Shown here piece by piece: positions 10,530 through 21,860 of a DNA stretch of 64,000 bases. Origin of the DNA: Reticulitermes speratus (Eukaryota; Arthropoda; Insecta; Blattodea; Rhinotermitidae); assembly GCA_021186555.1 (NCBI GenBank), contig JAJKFL010000042.1, positions 8,353,281-8,417,280 on the forward strand, written 5' to 3'. The translations under genes were made by a program, and so were the position numbers. The notes under the pieces were generated by a model, which ran no database searches, had not been told where the DNA came from, and worked only from the letters and a program-made list of their open reading frames with translations. Within the stretch, counting starts at the first letter, position 1. Each line of letters begins with the position of its first letter.

Positions 10530-10912
10530 TATAATGAGGAACTTTACGATCTGTACTCCGTACCAAATATTATTCGGGTGATCAAATCCAGAAAAATGTG
10601 ACGGGCGGGAAATGTTTCACGTATTGGGGGGGAGAGGAGAGGTGCATACATGGTTTTGGTGGGGGAACATGACAGAAAGAGACTACTTGGAAGATCTAGA
10701 CATAGATGGGAGAATACTATTAAAATTGACCTGAAAAACATAGGATGGGGGTCGTGGACCGGATACGGACAAGTGGCGGGCTCTTGTGAGCGCTGATATG
10801 AATCTTCGGGTTCCATAAAATGCGGGGAGTTTCTTGACTAGAAGGGGAGATATTGGCTTCTGAATAGCGACTTTGCCGCATGAAGTTAGTTAGTTAGTTA
10901 GTTAGTTAGTTA
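10530..10912 (+). pseudogene. LINE-W copy 2, 3' end
   Basis: The plus strand reads NEELYDLYSVPNIIRVIKSRK and then decayed GRSRHRWENTIKIDL-type sequence to the 3' block. It ends in a (gtta)n simple repeat at 10885-10912, which recurs at the end of copy 5. Joined directly to the SINE-D head upstream. Confidence 0.75.
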
Positions 10913-10924
10913 CTCAGTCAGTCA

Positions 10925-11374
10925 GTCACTCCGAACAGAGAGTGAAACCGATTACCCCTCGAAGTCTCGAAACGTTACCAGCTGAGCCAACGCGGTAGTG
11001 GCAGCTGAGTGGCTGTCACCTTTGCAAGAGAGGCCCTACTCCGTGGCATTATATTCTTAACAACAAATCACTCCACTCAGATGGCAGTGTTGTGCTCACG
11101 CCGCACCGCAGCTCAGTCACAATCATGCGGTGTATATTGCAGCAACGTGCTATCGATCCTTGCCAACCGCACTATGCCCTCTGTCTCTGTCTTCCGTTCT
11201 CACACTGCCGCTCGCTACCCATTTTATTGCTGCTGTTTTTCTGTTAGCACAAAGGAGAGACCTCATGGCTTGTGCCTTGTGTTTGTCCACGTGCACACCT
11301 CACTCATTTAATATTTCGAAGCGTGAAATTCGTATAAATAATGTTTAAAAATTTATTTTCTGTTTCAAAGAATA
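10925..11374. other. No recognisable feature
   Basis: Overlapping 100- and 72-residue frames (11009-11348) have no recognisable motif and are probably chance. Confidence 0.4.
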
Positions 11375-11376
11375 TA

Positions 11377-11454
11377 CAGGGCATACACAAAAGAATGGTG
11401 CGGTTTCAATAGTATTCACTATTGAAACCGCACCATTCTTTTGTGTATACTCTG
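11377..11454. mobile_element. Tc-type MITE copy 1, 78-bp palindrome
   Basis: Two terminal repeats (cagggcatacacaaaagaat ...) meet almost back to back, flanked by TA at 11375-11376 and 11455-11456. The same termini bound the transposase remnant at 54297-54689. No coding capacity. Confidence 0.9.
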
Positions 11455-11740
11455 TATACTGCATCGGCATTTGGAACACCAGCCTGTTAATTCTGAATGG
11501 AGAAATAGTCCTTGTTTATGGTGGGAACCATATAAAATAGAATTTCACTGTGGATAACGTATACGGAATGTTTATATATTAAAGCAGGTCATGAATATAG
11601 TTGAAACGGTGTTTTAAAAGAGGTAATCAGCATTTAAAAAAATTAAGGGGCACGTTAAAAAAAGAAATACGGTTAGTGACTTGGTTAGAAACTTATGTAA
11701 CACCAACAAATGTACTATTCTGTATTTGTTTATACTATCT

Positions 11741-11795
11741 TTTACATAGCTACTACATGTTTCGGCATTATATCAGTCCATCTTCTGGGTCTTAA
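11741..11795 (-). ncRNA. Decayed hammerhead-like motif
   Basis: Minus strand keeps GCCGAAACATGTAGTAG and a GAAGATGG box, but the first core box reads CAGAAGA and helix II no longer pairs well. Probably a dead relative of the foldback motif. Confidence 0.25.
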
Positions 11796-11815
11796 TGTCT
11801 CACATTGAAGGAAGA

Positions 11816-12245
11816 ACATAGGCTGAGGATGTTTGAGAATATGGTGCTGAGGAAGATGTTTGAGTCTAAGAGGGCAGAAGTAACAGAAGAACTGAGAAAA
11901 TTTCATGACGATGACGTTTGTACCTCTCACCGAATATTAGCAGGATTAAATCACGTAAGATGAGATGGACGGGACATCTGGAGCAATGAGGGAGTTTAGA
12001 GATGGCTGCAGGGTTTTGTTGTTGAAACCATATGTAAAGAGGCTTCTTGGAAGACCTGAGCGTAGAAGGAAGGATAAGATTAAAATGGATTTTAAAGAAA
12101 TAGGATGGGCGAGCTTGGACCTTATTCGTCGGAGTCAAGATATTGATAAGAGGCGGGCTGTTGTGAAAAAGGGAATGAGCCTTCGGGTTCAACAAAATGC
12201 TCGGAACGTCTCGGCTAGCTGGCAAATTTGAGCTTCTCAAAAAAG
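11816..12245 (+). pseudogene. LINE-W copy 3, 3' end
   Basis: Reads RLRMFENMVLRKMF and EVTEELRKFHDDD, then stops and frameshifts through the GRP-WEDNIKMD block, with the family 3' block (tcggctagctggcaaatttg, agcttctcaaaaaag). The longest N-ward extension of LINE-W here, but clearly decayed. Confidence 0.75.
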
Positions 12246-12522
12246 AACTCTATTTCTTGGATTTAGTAAGTTATTTAATAACATTGGATAATTCAGTGTC
12301 TGTTTCTTGCGGTACACCAAATTGCACATGTCAGTGAAGATGTCACAGTGCTGTGTGCTGACAGTTGTCTTTCCGGTCATTTTATGAAAGTTCATGGCGC
12401 GGGACAGCGCGTGCATCGCCTTTGTTAACAAATTGATGACACCTTCATAGACACTGGCAGTTTTTTAAGGCGTGCAGAGGAAATGTGGCCACGAACGGGC
12501 TTCTTGGATAAAGTTTTGGGGT

Positions 12523-12705
12523 CATGCCATGTTTCAGGCGGTTAGTAGCCTGCTTCTCACCCCAGGGACCCACGTTCGACCCCCAGGCTTATGTGGAAAT
12601 TGTAGTGGCAGAGTGTCACTTCGACAGGCGTTTTTTTCCCCCGAGTACTTCGTGTCCCCATGCCATTATCATTTCACCATTGCTGCACTCTCATTTAATT
12701 CATCT
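12523..12705 (+). mobile_element. SINE-I, old copy
   Basis: Recognisable order catgccatgtttcaggcggt, cccacgttcgacccccagg, tgtggaaattgtagtggc, cccccgagtacttcg. Heavily substituted, 3' end lost. Confidence 0.6.
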
Positions 12706-13200
12706 AGCATTGGTAGGTAATGCAACTAGAATTTTATTTCAAAATTTTGTTTCTCAGTGCAGAGAATGTCTAGAGCAGTACCTCGCACAGACGAGTAAAG
12801 TGCAAGCAGCCGAACTAATCATTTCCCAAGACACGCAACACACTAAAACTCCTGGAGCTTAGTTTATCCCCTCGTCGTCAGATGTCGATGGTTTATAGGC
12901 GACGCCGTTCATAGTTCAGCCGACGCCCGTGTAGATGTCGGGAGTGGAGTATATTTGCGATGTTCCACGTGCACTCCATTTCAATGCGATGTAGCGTGTC
13001 TTGGCTACAATTTTTTCTCGGCTTACGCATAAAATGTTTTTATCACATGCGGTAGCACAGACCACTTCAGCAATCTGTGAAACAAGAAAGAAAAGACGAA
13101 TTTAAGGTAAGGAAAACCGTCTTATGAGATGTGACACCGTTAGTGTGTTAGATTTGTACCGACATTTTAGAAGGCCTTGCTGTGTGCTTAATCAGGATAG
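12706..13200. other. No recognisable feature
   Basis: Nothing recognised between the SINE-I copy and the hammerhead-like hairpin of 13.2 kb. Confidence 0.4.
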
Positions 13201-13229
13201 ATTCATGTACCCAAATTACACAGGAATAT

Positions 13230-13313
13230 TTTTCTACCCTGATGATGGAGCCAGCAGGTTCCTCTGAAACGTCTATATATATTTCCAGAGTACACGGCGT
13301 CATCTTTCATAAG
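13230..13313 (+). repeat. Half of a G-type foldback with hammerhead-like hairpin
   Basis: Contains taccCTGATGATGGAG ... CCTCTGAAACGTC and then tacacggcgtcat. Helix II is 4-5 bp, and the core boxes CTGATGA and GAAAC are intact. GAAAC is followed directly by GTC, leaving no helix III loop. A single arm only. Confidence 0.45.
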
Positions 13314-13329
13314 ACTTCTCTTCATACTG

Positions 13330-13593
13330 GTAAAGGTAAAGCAATCCCATTACAGGCCGTGACAGGCTCTTAGGGCTCCAGAAGGTCGAGGCTCCCAGGT
13401 TTTTAGACAATCGGCACATGAAGGTGGTAAGGTTGTCAGCCCTACGCACCGGCCGCCTTTACCCCCCAGGAAAGATTCCTGGTACTCATTTCTGTTAGAG
13501 GCTGAGTCGACCCCAGGGCCATAGTGCGACCGAAACGATTATGTCAATGAAAATGACACCATCGGGAATCGAACCCGCGACGTTCCGGTTTGC
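13330..13593 (-). mobile_element. SINE-A copy 2
   Basis: Minus-strand copy with B box and complete body. The 5' end is truncated just upstream of the B box. Exact 12-bp target duplication ctcttcatactg at 13318-13329 and 13594-13605. Confidence 0.9.
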
Positions 13594-13605
13594 CTCTTCA
13601 TACTG

Positions 13606-15360
13606 ACTGTCATGAGCACTTCAAACTTTACAAAAAGAAATGTCCTCACCGGAATATCTAGCCAATAAAGTAACATTTCACTAGCTCTTAAGTTTCCTAT
13701 TAAAATCAGTACACCAATGGTTTAATCCTGTTTTTTTTTGTGTGTGTTCTCAATTAATCTGTCTCGAGTGCAGGTCAGTGGGTTACTTCTATCTGAAAGG
13801 TCTCTTCACTTTACCAGGTGTTCTAGACTTGTTACACTCCTTGTTTTCATACCCACCGATCGCTAGTAATTATTGTACCACTATTCGTCTGTGACCGAAT
13901 ACAACGTAGATAATTAACGTGCAAAGAATACACAAGTTGTACAGATTGTATTACTTTCGTGGTGGGGAATTTCTTAGCTTTAGCACTGCCAAAACATAGT
14001 TGGCGAGTCTTATACAATTCTAACTTTATTTAAATACTATTGTGAAAAAAAAAGATTCAATCCAAGAAAACACGCCACATCTACATTACAAACATTAGGC
14101 GGATCGCGTTGTTATTGAAAATATCACTCTTCAGAGAATGAAAAGAATTCTACAAATACATTCTATAGACAGTACGCGGCTTTATTTAATGATAAGTATA
14201 GTAACCAGTGCTGTCTAAAGAGCCTATACTGACCGACTGTAATCCATTTTACATGCTCAGAACTTATTTGATTGGCTGATTGAATGACTTATTCGTTAAT
14301 TCGTTTTAATATTATCCTCCGATCTCCATATTCTTCCAAACGACGCCTTTTAAAAATGTCATTCGATCTGTATGTCCACTTCATCGGTACAAATACTGTA
14401 CCTCACAATGAATTGAACACATTCTAAGACATTCACAGTCTTCAACTACAAAACACTGGGGTTACGTGTTCGACTCTTGCCCAGGATATGAAAGTGCGTT
14501 TGCGTTTTTCTGTGCTGTCCAGGGCAGGGACTAGATTTGTGACGGACCTAGAGCCCGTTGCCCTCTGAATGTGGTAGTGGCAACTTTGTGTCATACTGAG
14601 CCCGCGTTTATCAATTGGTCGCATTTTATTTGTACTTTTATGCAACCTTTTCAACCGAACCATAAATACACACACTTTCCACACCATATTGTTGCGTCAC
14701 ATAATGCAGTGACAGTGAGATCCATAAAAGAATGTCTTAGGAATAGGAAATAATAGGAAAATGACTATTTATTTTAGCCTCCAAGAACAAATAATCGTGA
14801 CTCAGTCGTTTCACACGACTTGTTTTTCAGATTTTAAAAACTGTTTATTGTATAGGGCATGTTTTATATCAGTCCAAGCACGTGGGGCGTTTAAAAGTCT
14901 GTGTGAGATTTTCGCCGTCTTCGTCTACGGTTTTGTAATTGACGAAGTACGTCTGGCTTTCATATAAATTAGGATGGCACCCCTGTTAATACTGAAGCCC
15001 TAGAAACAGTTTTGGCATTATACCTCATTGCGATATTTACATTATTATTAACAACCAATTGAATATTTAAGTGAGTTTATAGACTAGTTGTAGTCCAGAA
15101 ATAGAACAGACCTTACATAACTAACTTGCGGCTTTATTTGAGGTAAGCAATTTACTGCAGAGTGCACTGTGAAATAATATATGATCTGACCAAGATATTG
15201 ATTTTATGGAGCTTTAAATTAAACTGCCCTATTGTCGACTTTTGAATTAATGCTTTACAAATGAATGCTTGCATAATTAATGCAGAATCTGTACATGCTA
15301 TAGAGACTAAACGCCTCGCTTGCTTATTTCAAAATATAGAACAGTCAGCGATTAGTGAGG
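13606..15360. other. No recognisable feature
   Basis: About 1.75 kb, AT-rich. A tRNA T-arm-like gttacgtgttcgactc at 14461 with a GC-richer 100 bp after it may be a further SINE, but no second copy is present to confirm it. Small frames show no motifs. Confidence 0.4.
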
Positions 15361-16160
15361 TCGGTCAGTACAGTGGCTAGGGTACGGGCTGAAGGACCGG
15401 ACAGTCAGTACAGTGGCTAGGGTACGGGCTGAAGGACCGGACAGTCAGTACAGTGACTAGGGTACAGGCTGAAGGACCGGACAGTCAGTACAGTGGCTAG
15501 AGTACGGGCTGAAGGACCGGACAGTCAGTACAGTGGCTAGGGTACGGGCTGAAGGACCGGACAGTCAGTACAGTGGCTAGGGTACGGGCTGAAGGACCGT
15601 ACAGTCAGTACAGTGGCTAGGGTACGGGCTGAGGGACCGGACAGTCAGTACAATGGCTAGGGTACGGGCTGAAGGACCGGACAGACAGTACAGTGGCTAG
15701 GGTACGGGCTGAAGGACCGGACAGTCAGTACAGTGGCTAGGGTATGGGCTGAAGGAGCGGACAATATATACAGTGGCTAGGGTACGGGCTGAGGGACCGG
15801 ACAGTCATTACAGTGGCTAGGGTACGGGCTGAAGGAGCGGACAGTCAGTACAGTGGCTAGGGTACGGGCTGAAGGACGGGACAGACAGTACAGTGGCTAG
15901 GGTACGGGCTGAAGGACCGGACAGTCTGTACAGTGGCTAGGGTACGGGCTGAAGGACCGTACAGTCAGTACAGTGGGTAGGGTACGGGCTGAAGGACCGT
16001 ACAGTCAGTACAGTGGGTAGGGTACGGGCTGAAGGACCGTACAGTCAGTACAGTGGCTAGGGTACGGGCTGAAGGACCGGACAGTCATTACAGTGGCTAG
16101 GGTACGGGCTGAAGGACCGGACAGTCATTACAGTGGCTAGGGTACGGGCTGAAGGACCGG
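15361..16160 (+). repeat. 40-bp x20 tandem array from a tRNA-like SINE head
   Basis: Twenty consecutive units of exactly 40 bp with substitutions but no indels. Core cagtggctagggtacgggct, then gaaggaccgg. The last unit runs without a break into cagttcgattcc (B box) and a SINE-like body, so the repeated unit is the D-arm/anticodon-arm (A-box) part of a tRNA-derived head. Confidence 0.95.
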
Positions 16161-16325
16161 ACAGTCCCAGTTCGATTCCGCCAGAGTCGCACATGCTTAT
16201 TTTCTTGACTTTGACCAGACATGCTCTCAATTCCTGCAAGCCTACTGCCCAGTGGTTGGGATGTGCTTTAGAGGAGGTAAAGTTTTTCGGGCTTATAGCT
16301 GACCCCTCACCTGTCTTGTACCTAA
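16121..16325 (+). mobile_element. SINE-K, single copy, tRNA-derived
   Basis: A box agtggctagggtacggg, B box agttcgattcc, then a body ending near cacctgtcttgtacc. No second body copy lies in the window, so the 3' limit is approximate. The upstream array is a multiplication of its own head. Confidence 0.55.
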
Positions 16326-16352
16326 ATTTAACAAGACGGGAAATGTAGTAAA

Positions 16353-16695
16353 AACGTAACATTTAAGCGCGTTCGCGTAACCATTGTTGCCGTGGAAAAA
16401 CAATAAGTATTACATATTTTGAGTCTCGATTTTTTCAACTACATTTATCTGACACATTTCTCACTCTAAGAAGAATTGAGCGAGATGTTATCATAAATAT
16501 ACATAGGTCGTCATATAAAGTACCCGTTATTCTTGTCGGATATTAATGAAACTTGAATGTTTTCGACATATTTTAGAAAGATATTCAAATATCAAATTTC
16601 ATGAAAATCCTTCCAGTGGGCGCCGAGTTGTTTCATACGGACAGACAGAAACGTCGAAGCTAATAGTCGCTTTTCGCAATTTTGCTAACGCGCCT
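16353..16695 (-). mobile_element. MITE-B copy 3, internally deleted
   Basis: Both family ends are present (gcgcgttcgcgtaaccattg and tttgctaacgcgcct), but about 170 bp of the interior, including the cggcgcatgcgc block, is missing. The frame at 16546-16800 is the family's recurring peptide. Confidence 0.8.
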
Positions 16696-16699
16696 AAAA

Positions 16700-18005
16700 T
16701 AGACAGGAACTGTATTTCCACTCCCGTAGACTTCAGTACTGGCTTTAGGGAAGTGGTTGTGTTGGTGTTAACGAAACGACTGCGGGGAATATGTGGATAA
16801 CTTATTTTTATAACTCCTTGATATAATTTCCTCTTCTTAAGAGGTTAAATGTGGAAAAGCACTTGCCTTTGGAACGATACGAATGAATAGAAAAGGTGTG
16901 CCACAAAAGTTCTCTCGCGCAGCAAAGAAATGGAGAGCGAACCGTACCATTACAGAAGTCTTTCAATAGAATTCAGTAATTTCTAATGCCCTGCTTCCAG
17001 TTTTTATGGCTCAGACACAACAATAGTTTCAACACAACAAAGCTATGGGTCCAGTGTTTCTTTTCGCTGTCCCATGGTTGTTGATGTCTGTCGTATGCGC
17101 AGATGGAGTACACCTTGCCGATGGCCTTCGAGTAGCTTGCTAATATATGGCGTCGTTATGCTATAAACGGCATTTGTCGAGGCCTTATCATTTACTGTAA
17201 ACGCTTTCAAAGAACAACAGTTTTGGAGTTCAGAAGACACGTTTTACAGAGACTTATGGAAAAAAAGTGTTGGCAGTAAAAACAACCTCGGAATGAGGAC
17301 ACTTAGGAAAGAAAGTAGCTAAGAAGAAGTGATTACTCTGTGACAGACGGTGTAAGGCTTTGTAACAGAGGCAGTCGTTTTGTCTGCTTCGCGGCAAATG
17401 TGGGGTCTAACTTGTGGAATATTTGTGTGTTGTGCTGGGAAAAAGAATTGCTTTCAGCAATGCCATAACCGTGTCACTGTAAAAAGTCTAGGGTGTTTTA
17501 TATTTTGTAACTTTCTGATGTTTTGTACTTCGCGTTTGTAATTTTTTTCAAGTTTGTTTCGTTTTGCGAAAGTTTTTTTTTTTTTTTACTGAAATATACT
17601 GCACCTTAAGTTTATGTGTATCGTGAAGTAATGCCTGTTTATTCGCACAGTTATAAATAAGAATATTTAAGCTGCTAGCGACAATGATTTCAGTACTTAA
17701 CAAGTAATTTAATGCAAAAAGTTTTGACATGTTTATAGAGTAAAATAAAAATCAGTCTTTTTTACATGACACGTATTGTAACCTATGTAAATTAATTACT
17801 TGTCAGGATCATAATAGTTCAGATAATTCCTTCTCACACGTATCCACACTTTACAATGCAACATGAGGCGTCTCCATTCTTCTGGGATAATTGGTTTCTG
17901 CTTTGCGAGGCGATGTAGTGGTCTCATATTTAGGGGTTTAAATATCCAATACATTTTGAGCCTTCTCACCTAAACAATAAATGTAGTGGATGTCGAACAA
18001 CACAA
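16700..18005. other. No recognisable feature
   Basis: About 1.3 kb with no shared repeat and no coding signal. Confidence 0.4.
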
Positions 18006-18009
18006 ACGT

Positions 18010-18185
18010 CCATTACCGTATTCATAGAAACCCACCACTGGTCTGTATTATGAGCTAGATAAATCCATTTCCCATCCTCCCATTCAATATTTTTAATGTC
18101 CATTGAAGTGCTGTCTTCCGTACTATGTCTAGGACCTCAAATGTTTCTCTTGGCAATTTTCCATCCCTCTCAAGTCATTATTCGA
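18010..18185 (-). pseudogene. LINE-W copy 4, decayed fragment
   Basis: Minus strand preserves the order of the GRP / DNIKMD / DLAQ region at low identity (catcctcccattcaatattt and tatgtctaggacctc correspond to the family blocks). Confidence 0.45.
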
Positions 18186-18309
18186 TGTTCCGACTAACAT
18201 TAGGTGTTGTGTGGATTGAAATAATGACAGCAAATAAGCAGTGAGTAAATACATACGTTTAATCTTTGTGTAAACTTCAGAAATTTTAAGTCTTTGTGTT
18301 TTGTCAGTC

Positions 18310-19058
18310 TTCTTCTTCTTCTTCTTGTCTTTGTCGTCCTCTTCTACCTACTCCGGTTTCCCGTTTCAGTGTCGAGGTTTGTAATTTTCTTTTGATCACA
18401 CTGAGAGACACACCACAGTCGGTAGGACTCCTCTGGACGAGGGATCGGCTCGTCGCAGAGGCCTCTACCTGACAACAACACACAACACTCACAAGAGACA
18501 GACATCCATGCCTCCGGGATTTTTTTTTTTTTTTTTTTTTTTTAATTCCTGGGGTTTCCCCTTTGATCCATTTGTACTGTAGAAGTCCTTTTTTTGGGTC
18601 CTTAGCATGTCACCTCCATGTTCCCTGGGATCGTCCACATCTACTAACAGCGACCGAACCCCACCATTAGCCCCGGTGGATGGATATTCGAACCCACGAT
18701 CCTAGCAAGCGAGCGGCCGAAGACCCACGCCTTAGACCGCACGGCCACTGGGATCGGCAATATTCGAACCCACGATCCTAGCAAGCGAGCGGCCGAAGAC
18801 CCACGCCTTAGACCGCACGGCCACTGGGATCGGCATATTCGAACCCACGATCCTAGTAAGCGAGCGGCTGAAGACCCACGCCTTAGACCGCACGGCCACT
18901 GGGATCGGCATATTCGAACCCACGATCCTAGCAAGCGAGCGGCTGAAGACCCACGCCTTAGACCGCACGGCCACTGGGATCGGCATATTCGAACCCACGA
19001 TCCTAGCAAGCGAGCGGCCGAAGACCCACGCCTTAGACCGCACGGCCACTGGATCGGC
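18310..19058 (-). mobile_element. SINE-D composite with five tandem heads
   Basis: Read on the minus strand: five tRNA-like heads in tandem (75-bp period, 18684-19058), then a diverged D2-type body, a poly-A stretch (18520-18543 as T), a D1-type body and a simple-repeat end. An exact 13-bp target duplication, tgttttgtcagtc, flanks the whole block at 18297-18309 and 19059-19071. The 156- and 105-residue frames here are repeat translations. Confidence 0.85.
18684..19058 (-). repeat. 75-bp x5 array of SINE-D heads
   Basis: Each unit holds both pol III boxes: agtggccgtgcgg (A) and gggttcgaat (B). Units differ by few substitutions (cggccgaag versus cggctgaag), and the outermost has lost one G. 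Confidence 0.9.
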
Positions 19059-19071
19059 TGTTTTGTCAGTC

Positions 19072-19599
19072 CCTCTCCTAAAATGGGGACTTCATCGAAC
19101 TCTGTGATATTCACTGTGTAAGGTACAGTGATATGAAATCACAATCAGAAATTATATTTGGAAAAGTAAATTGACATGTGTGACTCTTTTAAAGTGTTAA
19201 ACTCTCTTCGGGTATTTTATAGTGAATGTCCATTCTCTGTTGAACTTTTCGCGTAGTTAATAAAAAAAAAAGGACATAATTATGTAAGCGATATGCTGGT
19301 TCCTTTGTATTTACCTTTTGTGCGTGAAGCACCTACAGTGGGATTCATCAATTTAAAAAGTATTCTGTGTTAATACTGTTGCTATGGCAACTTAGAATAC
19401 TTTATGACGCAAAGTTGAATGGCGGAGTATTGGATTCGGAAGTCTGTGTCTGTTAATAATTTGTGAGAAGGAAGTTCTTGACCGATATTACTTCACGGCG
19501 TCATTTTTCCTTCATGTTTATTTTAACATTGTATGTTAAACCAATCTTTTTCTTTCAGTTATATTCAAATAAATATACGTAACTACCTTCATGGAGCAG
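19072..19599. other. No recognisable feature
   Basis: AT-rich, no shared repeat recognised. Confidence 0.4.
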
Positions 19600-19727
19600 A
19601 GCAGGGCTCTTTTGAACACTGTAATGAACTTTCGGGTCCCATAAAATGCGGGTAATTTCTTGACTAGCTGAGGAAGTATCAGCTTCTCAAAAGTGACTCT
19701 GCTGCATGTAGTTAGTTAGTTAGTTAG
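19600..19727 (+). pseudogene. LINE-W copy 5, extreme 3' end
   Basis: Contains aatgaactttcgggtcccat, aatttcttgactagctgagg and agcttctcaaaagtgactct, then a gttagttag tail. Only the last ~25 codons and the 3' UTR. Confidence 0.75.
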
Positions 19728-19824
19728 TTTATTTGTTACTTAGTTATTCGCTTACTTACATGCATATTGCATCATATTTTTACACACTTCATGAGAAAGT
19801 AATACTTTTTTTTAACTAATGAAG

Positions 19825-19965
19825 AAATTACCCACTTTTTATGGAACCCACAGGTACACAAGAACCTGTGACTGGTTCCTGTCCTGAGTCAGATGAATCA
19901 AGTCCACGTCCTTCCATCATTTTTCCTCTAGGTCCATTTTAATATTGTCTTCCAACCTGTGACCT
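19825..19965 (-). pseudogene. LINE-W copy 6, fragment
   Basis: Minus-strand fragment whose plus strand reads cccactttttatggaaccc, gatgaatcaagtccacgtcc and ccattttaatattgtcttcc. These mirror the 3' ORF region of the other copies. Confidence 0.65.
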
Positions 19966-20169
19966 TGAAGAAAAACGGCTGCAACTTCACGTAGTCAGTA
20001 TTTATATAACACCGTCAAATGCTTTTCACGTCGCAGAAATCAGTTCTCGCTGCTTTAGTGTCTTAATGGGCCACTTCTGGCGCATTCTGTACAGTTTGCA
20101 AGTTTGATTAGGATTTGTAGGTCTAAGTGTCAAAGTGACGTAAAATAAGGTATTCTAGGACATTATGCG

Positions 20170-20290
20170 GTTTATTTGGGTATGTGGGCACTAAAGTTTC
20201 CGAAGTACCTGCTGGCTCCATTTTCAGGGTATAAAAATTTTCTACCCTGAAAATGGAGGCTGAAGTTTCCTTCGAAACTTTATTAATCGT
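20170..20290. repeat. G-type foldback centre
   Basis: Two hammerhead-like hairpins in opposite directions meet at a centre (gggtataaaaattttctaccc). Both have CTGAAAATGGAG in place of CTGANGA and a GAAAC box, so the catalytic G8 is missing in both. Confidence 0.55.
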
Positions 20291-20454
20291 ATACCGGATT
20301 GTTCCAAACATTTGCGAGTAAATAATCCTGTAAGTCTTCGGGCAAAATGTTCGTTATTTTTGGGCGTTTTAACTAGACTACAATGTGTCGACAAATTTTA
20401 GTAAAGACCCACAATATTAATGTCATTCAGTGTGTTAAAGTTCTTAAATGTGGA

Positions 20455-20515
20455 CAGACGGACAGACAGACAGACGGACAGACAGACAGACAGACAGACG
20501 GACAGACAGACACAC
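20455..20515 (+). repeat. GACA/GACG microsatellite
   Basis: Runs of gacagacagacg of the kind present inside MITE-B, but without MITE-B flanks here. Confidence 0.85.
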
Positions 20516-21559
20516 TTACCTAAGCCAACAAGTGCATTTTGCAGTTTTATGTTGAATGCGTCAAATCATTGTTAATGTCTACTAAGAGAATTAAATACAA
20601 ACGGTGTTTCAGTATTTTTCTTGTTCATCATGCCGTCATATTAAATAAATTTCCAGCAGCATTGGGTGTATTCCTTTCTCGGAAACTGATAGTTGCTAAG
20701 ATTGTTAAAATATTCTGCTCGCTACTTAGTATATAAATCTAGTATCTTGCATTCGGGTAGAGAACGAAATACTGAAGAAGGTAATCTAATTCCATCAAAC
20801 TATCAGCTTTCTGAATGACTGATGATTTGTGTTTTAATGCATAAAGCGATTAATGATGCCACTTTTATGAGCCATGCCACGTGACAGGATTATGAATATC
20901 GTTATGTTTTAAATTTTAAAAAAATGTTAACCCTCAGAAACTAAAATTAATCAAAATGAAGATTAAGTCTTCTGAGATGTTACGTCATGTTCACTGATAA
21001 ATAGGGACTGACCTTTTGAACTACCGTAGGGCCTCTAGCTAGGGTCAAGCAGTGCAAGTAGCTCTCCTGCGTGGCCTGTCGACACGGTGTAACATCTCAG
21101 AAGAATAGGAACTTCAACACCGAAAGTCTCGTAATCTAAACTACATTTAAAAAATTTAGTTCCTACTTCACAGAGAACATTTTTGTCAGTTATAAAAAAC
21201 TGAACATCCAGTGCTGTTCAAGGAAGTAATCGATATTTATTCGGAGAATTGTACGAAACACATAAATACACAACATGTGGGCAAAATTTAGAGTTATTCT
21301 GTATTTAACGTGATGGTACATTCATATGATAACCAGCAAACGTCAAAATATTGCTGGTCCTAATTCCATGCATTCCGTAAATTGTCCTGTCACTTTCATC
21401 ATGTGACGTAACGAGCATAAATCGGGTCTGTCGTAAGAGGGACGGAATTATTGACTTAATTGTACAGTTTCTTGCTCTGCCTTCCTGATACTGACGTCTC
21501 AGTCTAGGCTATTGTAACACATTTATCATTATTTGTTTGACAGGATGAACAGAAGAGCT
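20516..21559. other. No recognisable feature
   Basis: About 1 kb with no shared repeat and no coding signal. Confidence 0.4.
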
Positions 21560-21860
21560 GCCTTCGGAAATCAGATCAAGTTCGTGGAGCACGTCTTTGT
21601 AGCTCTCAGATAGTCAAGAAATTCCCAAGTTTTTAAAACCAGAATGTTTATTACCTTGTTCAAAAGAGCCCACCACATGTCCCTATTCTGAGCTAGATGG
21701 ATTCAGTTTATATCCTTCCATCCTATTCGTTTAATATTTATTTTAATATTATCCTCCCATCTAAACTTAGGTCTCTCAAGTAGTCTTTGTTATTCAGGTT
21801 TCCTATAAGCATTTCTGTTCTCTCTCCGTACTTACTAGAAATTTTAAATGTCACTCTTTC
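21560..21860 (-). pseudogene. LINE-W copy 7, 3' fragment
   Basis: Order of blocks on the plus strand: gtcaagaaattcccaag, gagctagatggattcag, attttaatattatcctccca, taggtctctcaagtag. Stops throughout. Confidence 0.65.

Noticed and set aside
10885-10912. Telomere-like repeat
   Set aside because: Unit is gtta, not the insect TTAGG, and it is the normal tail of LINE-W.
15361-16160. CRISPR-like array (also 35605, 52808)
   Set aside because: Units are contiguous with no variable spacers, and the sequence is from a eukaryotic genome.
18644-19114. 156-residue repetitive frame (and a 105-residue one)
   Set aside because: 75 bp is 25 codons, so five SINE heads stay open in two frames by arithmetic; not a protein.
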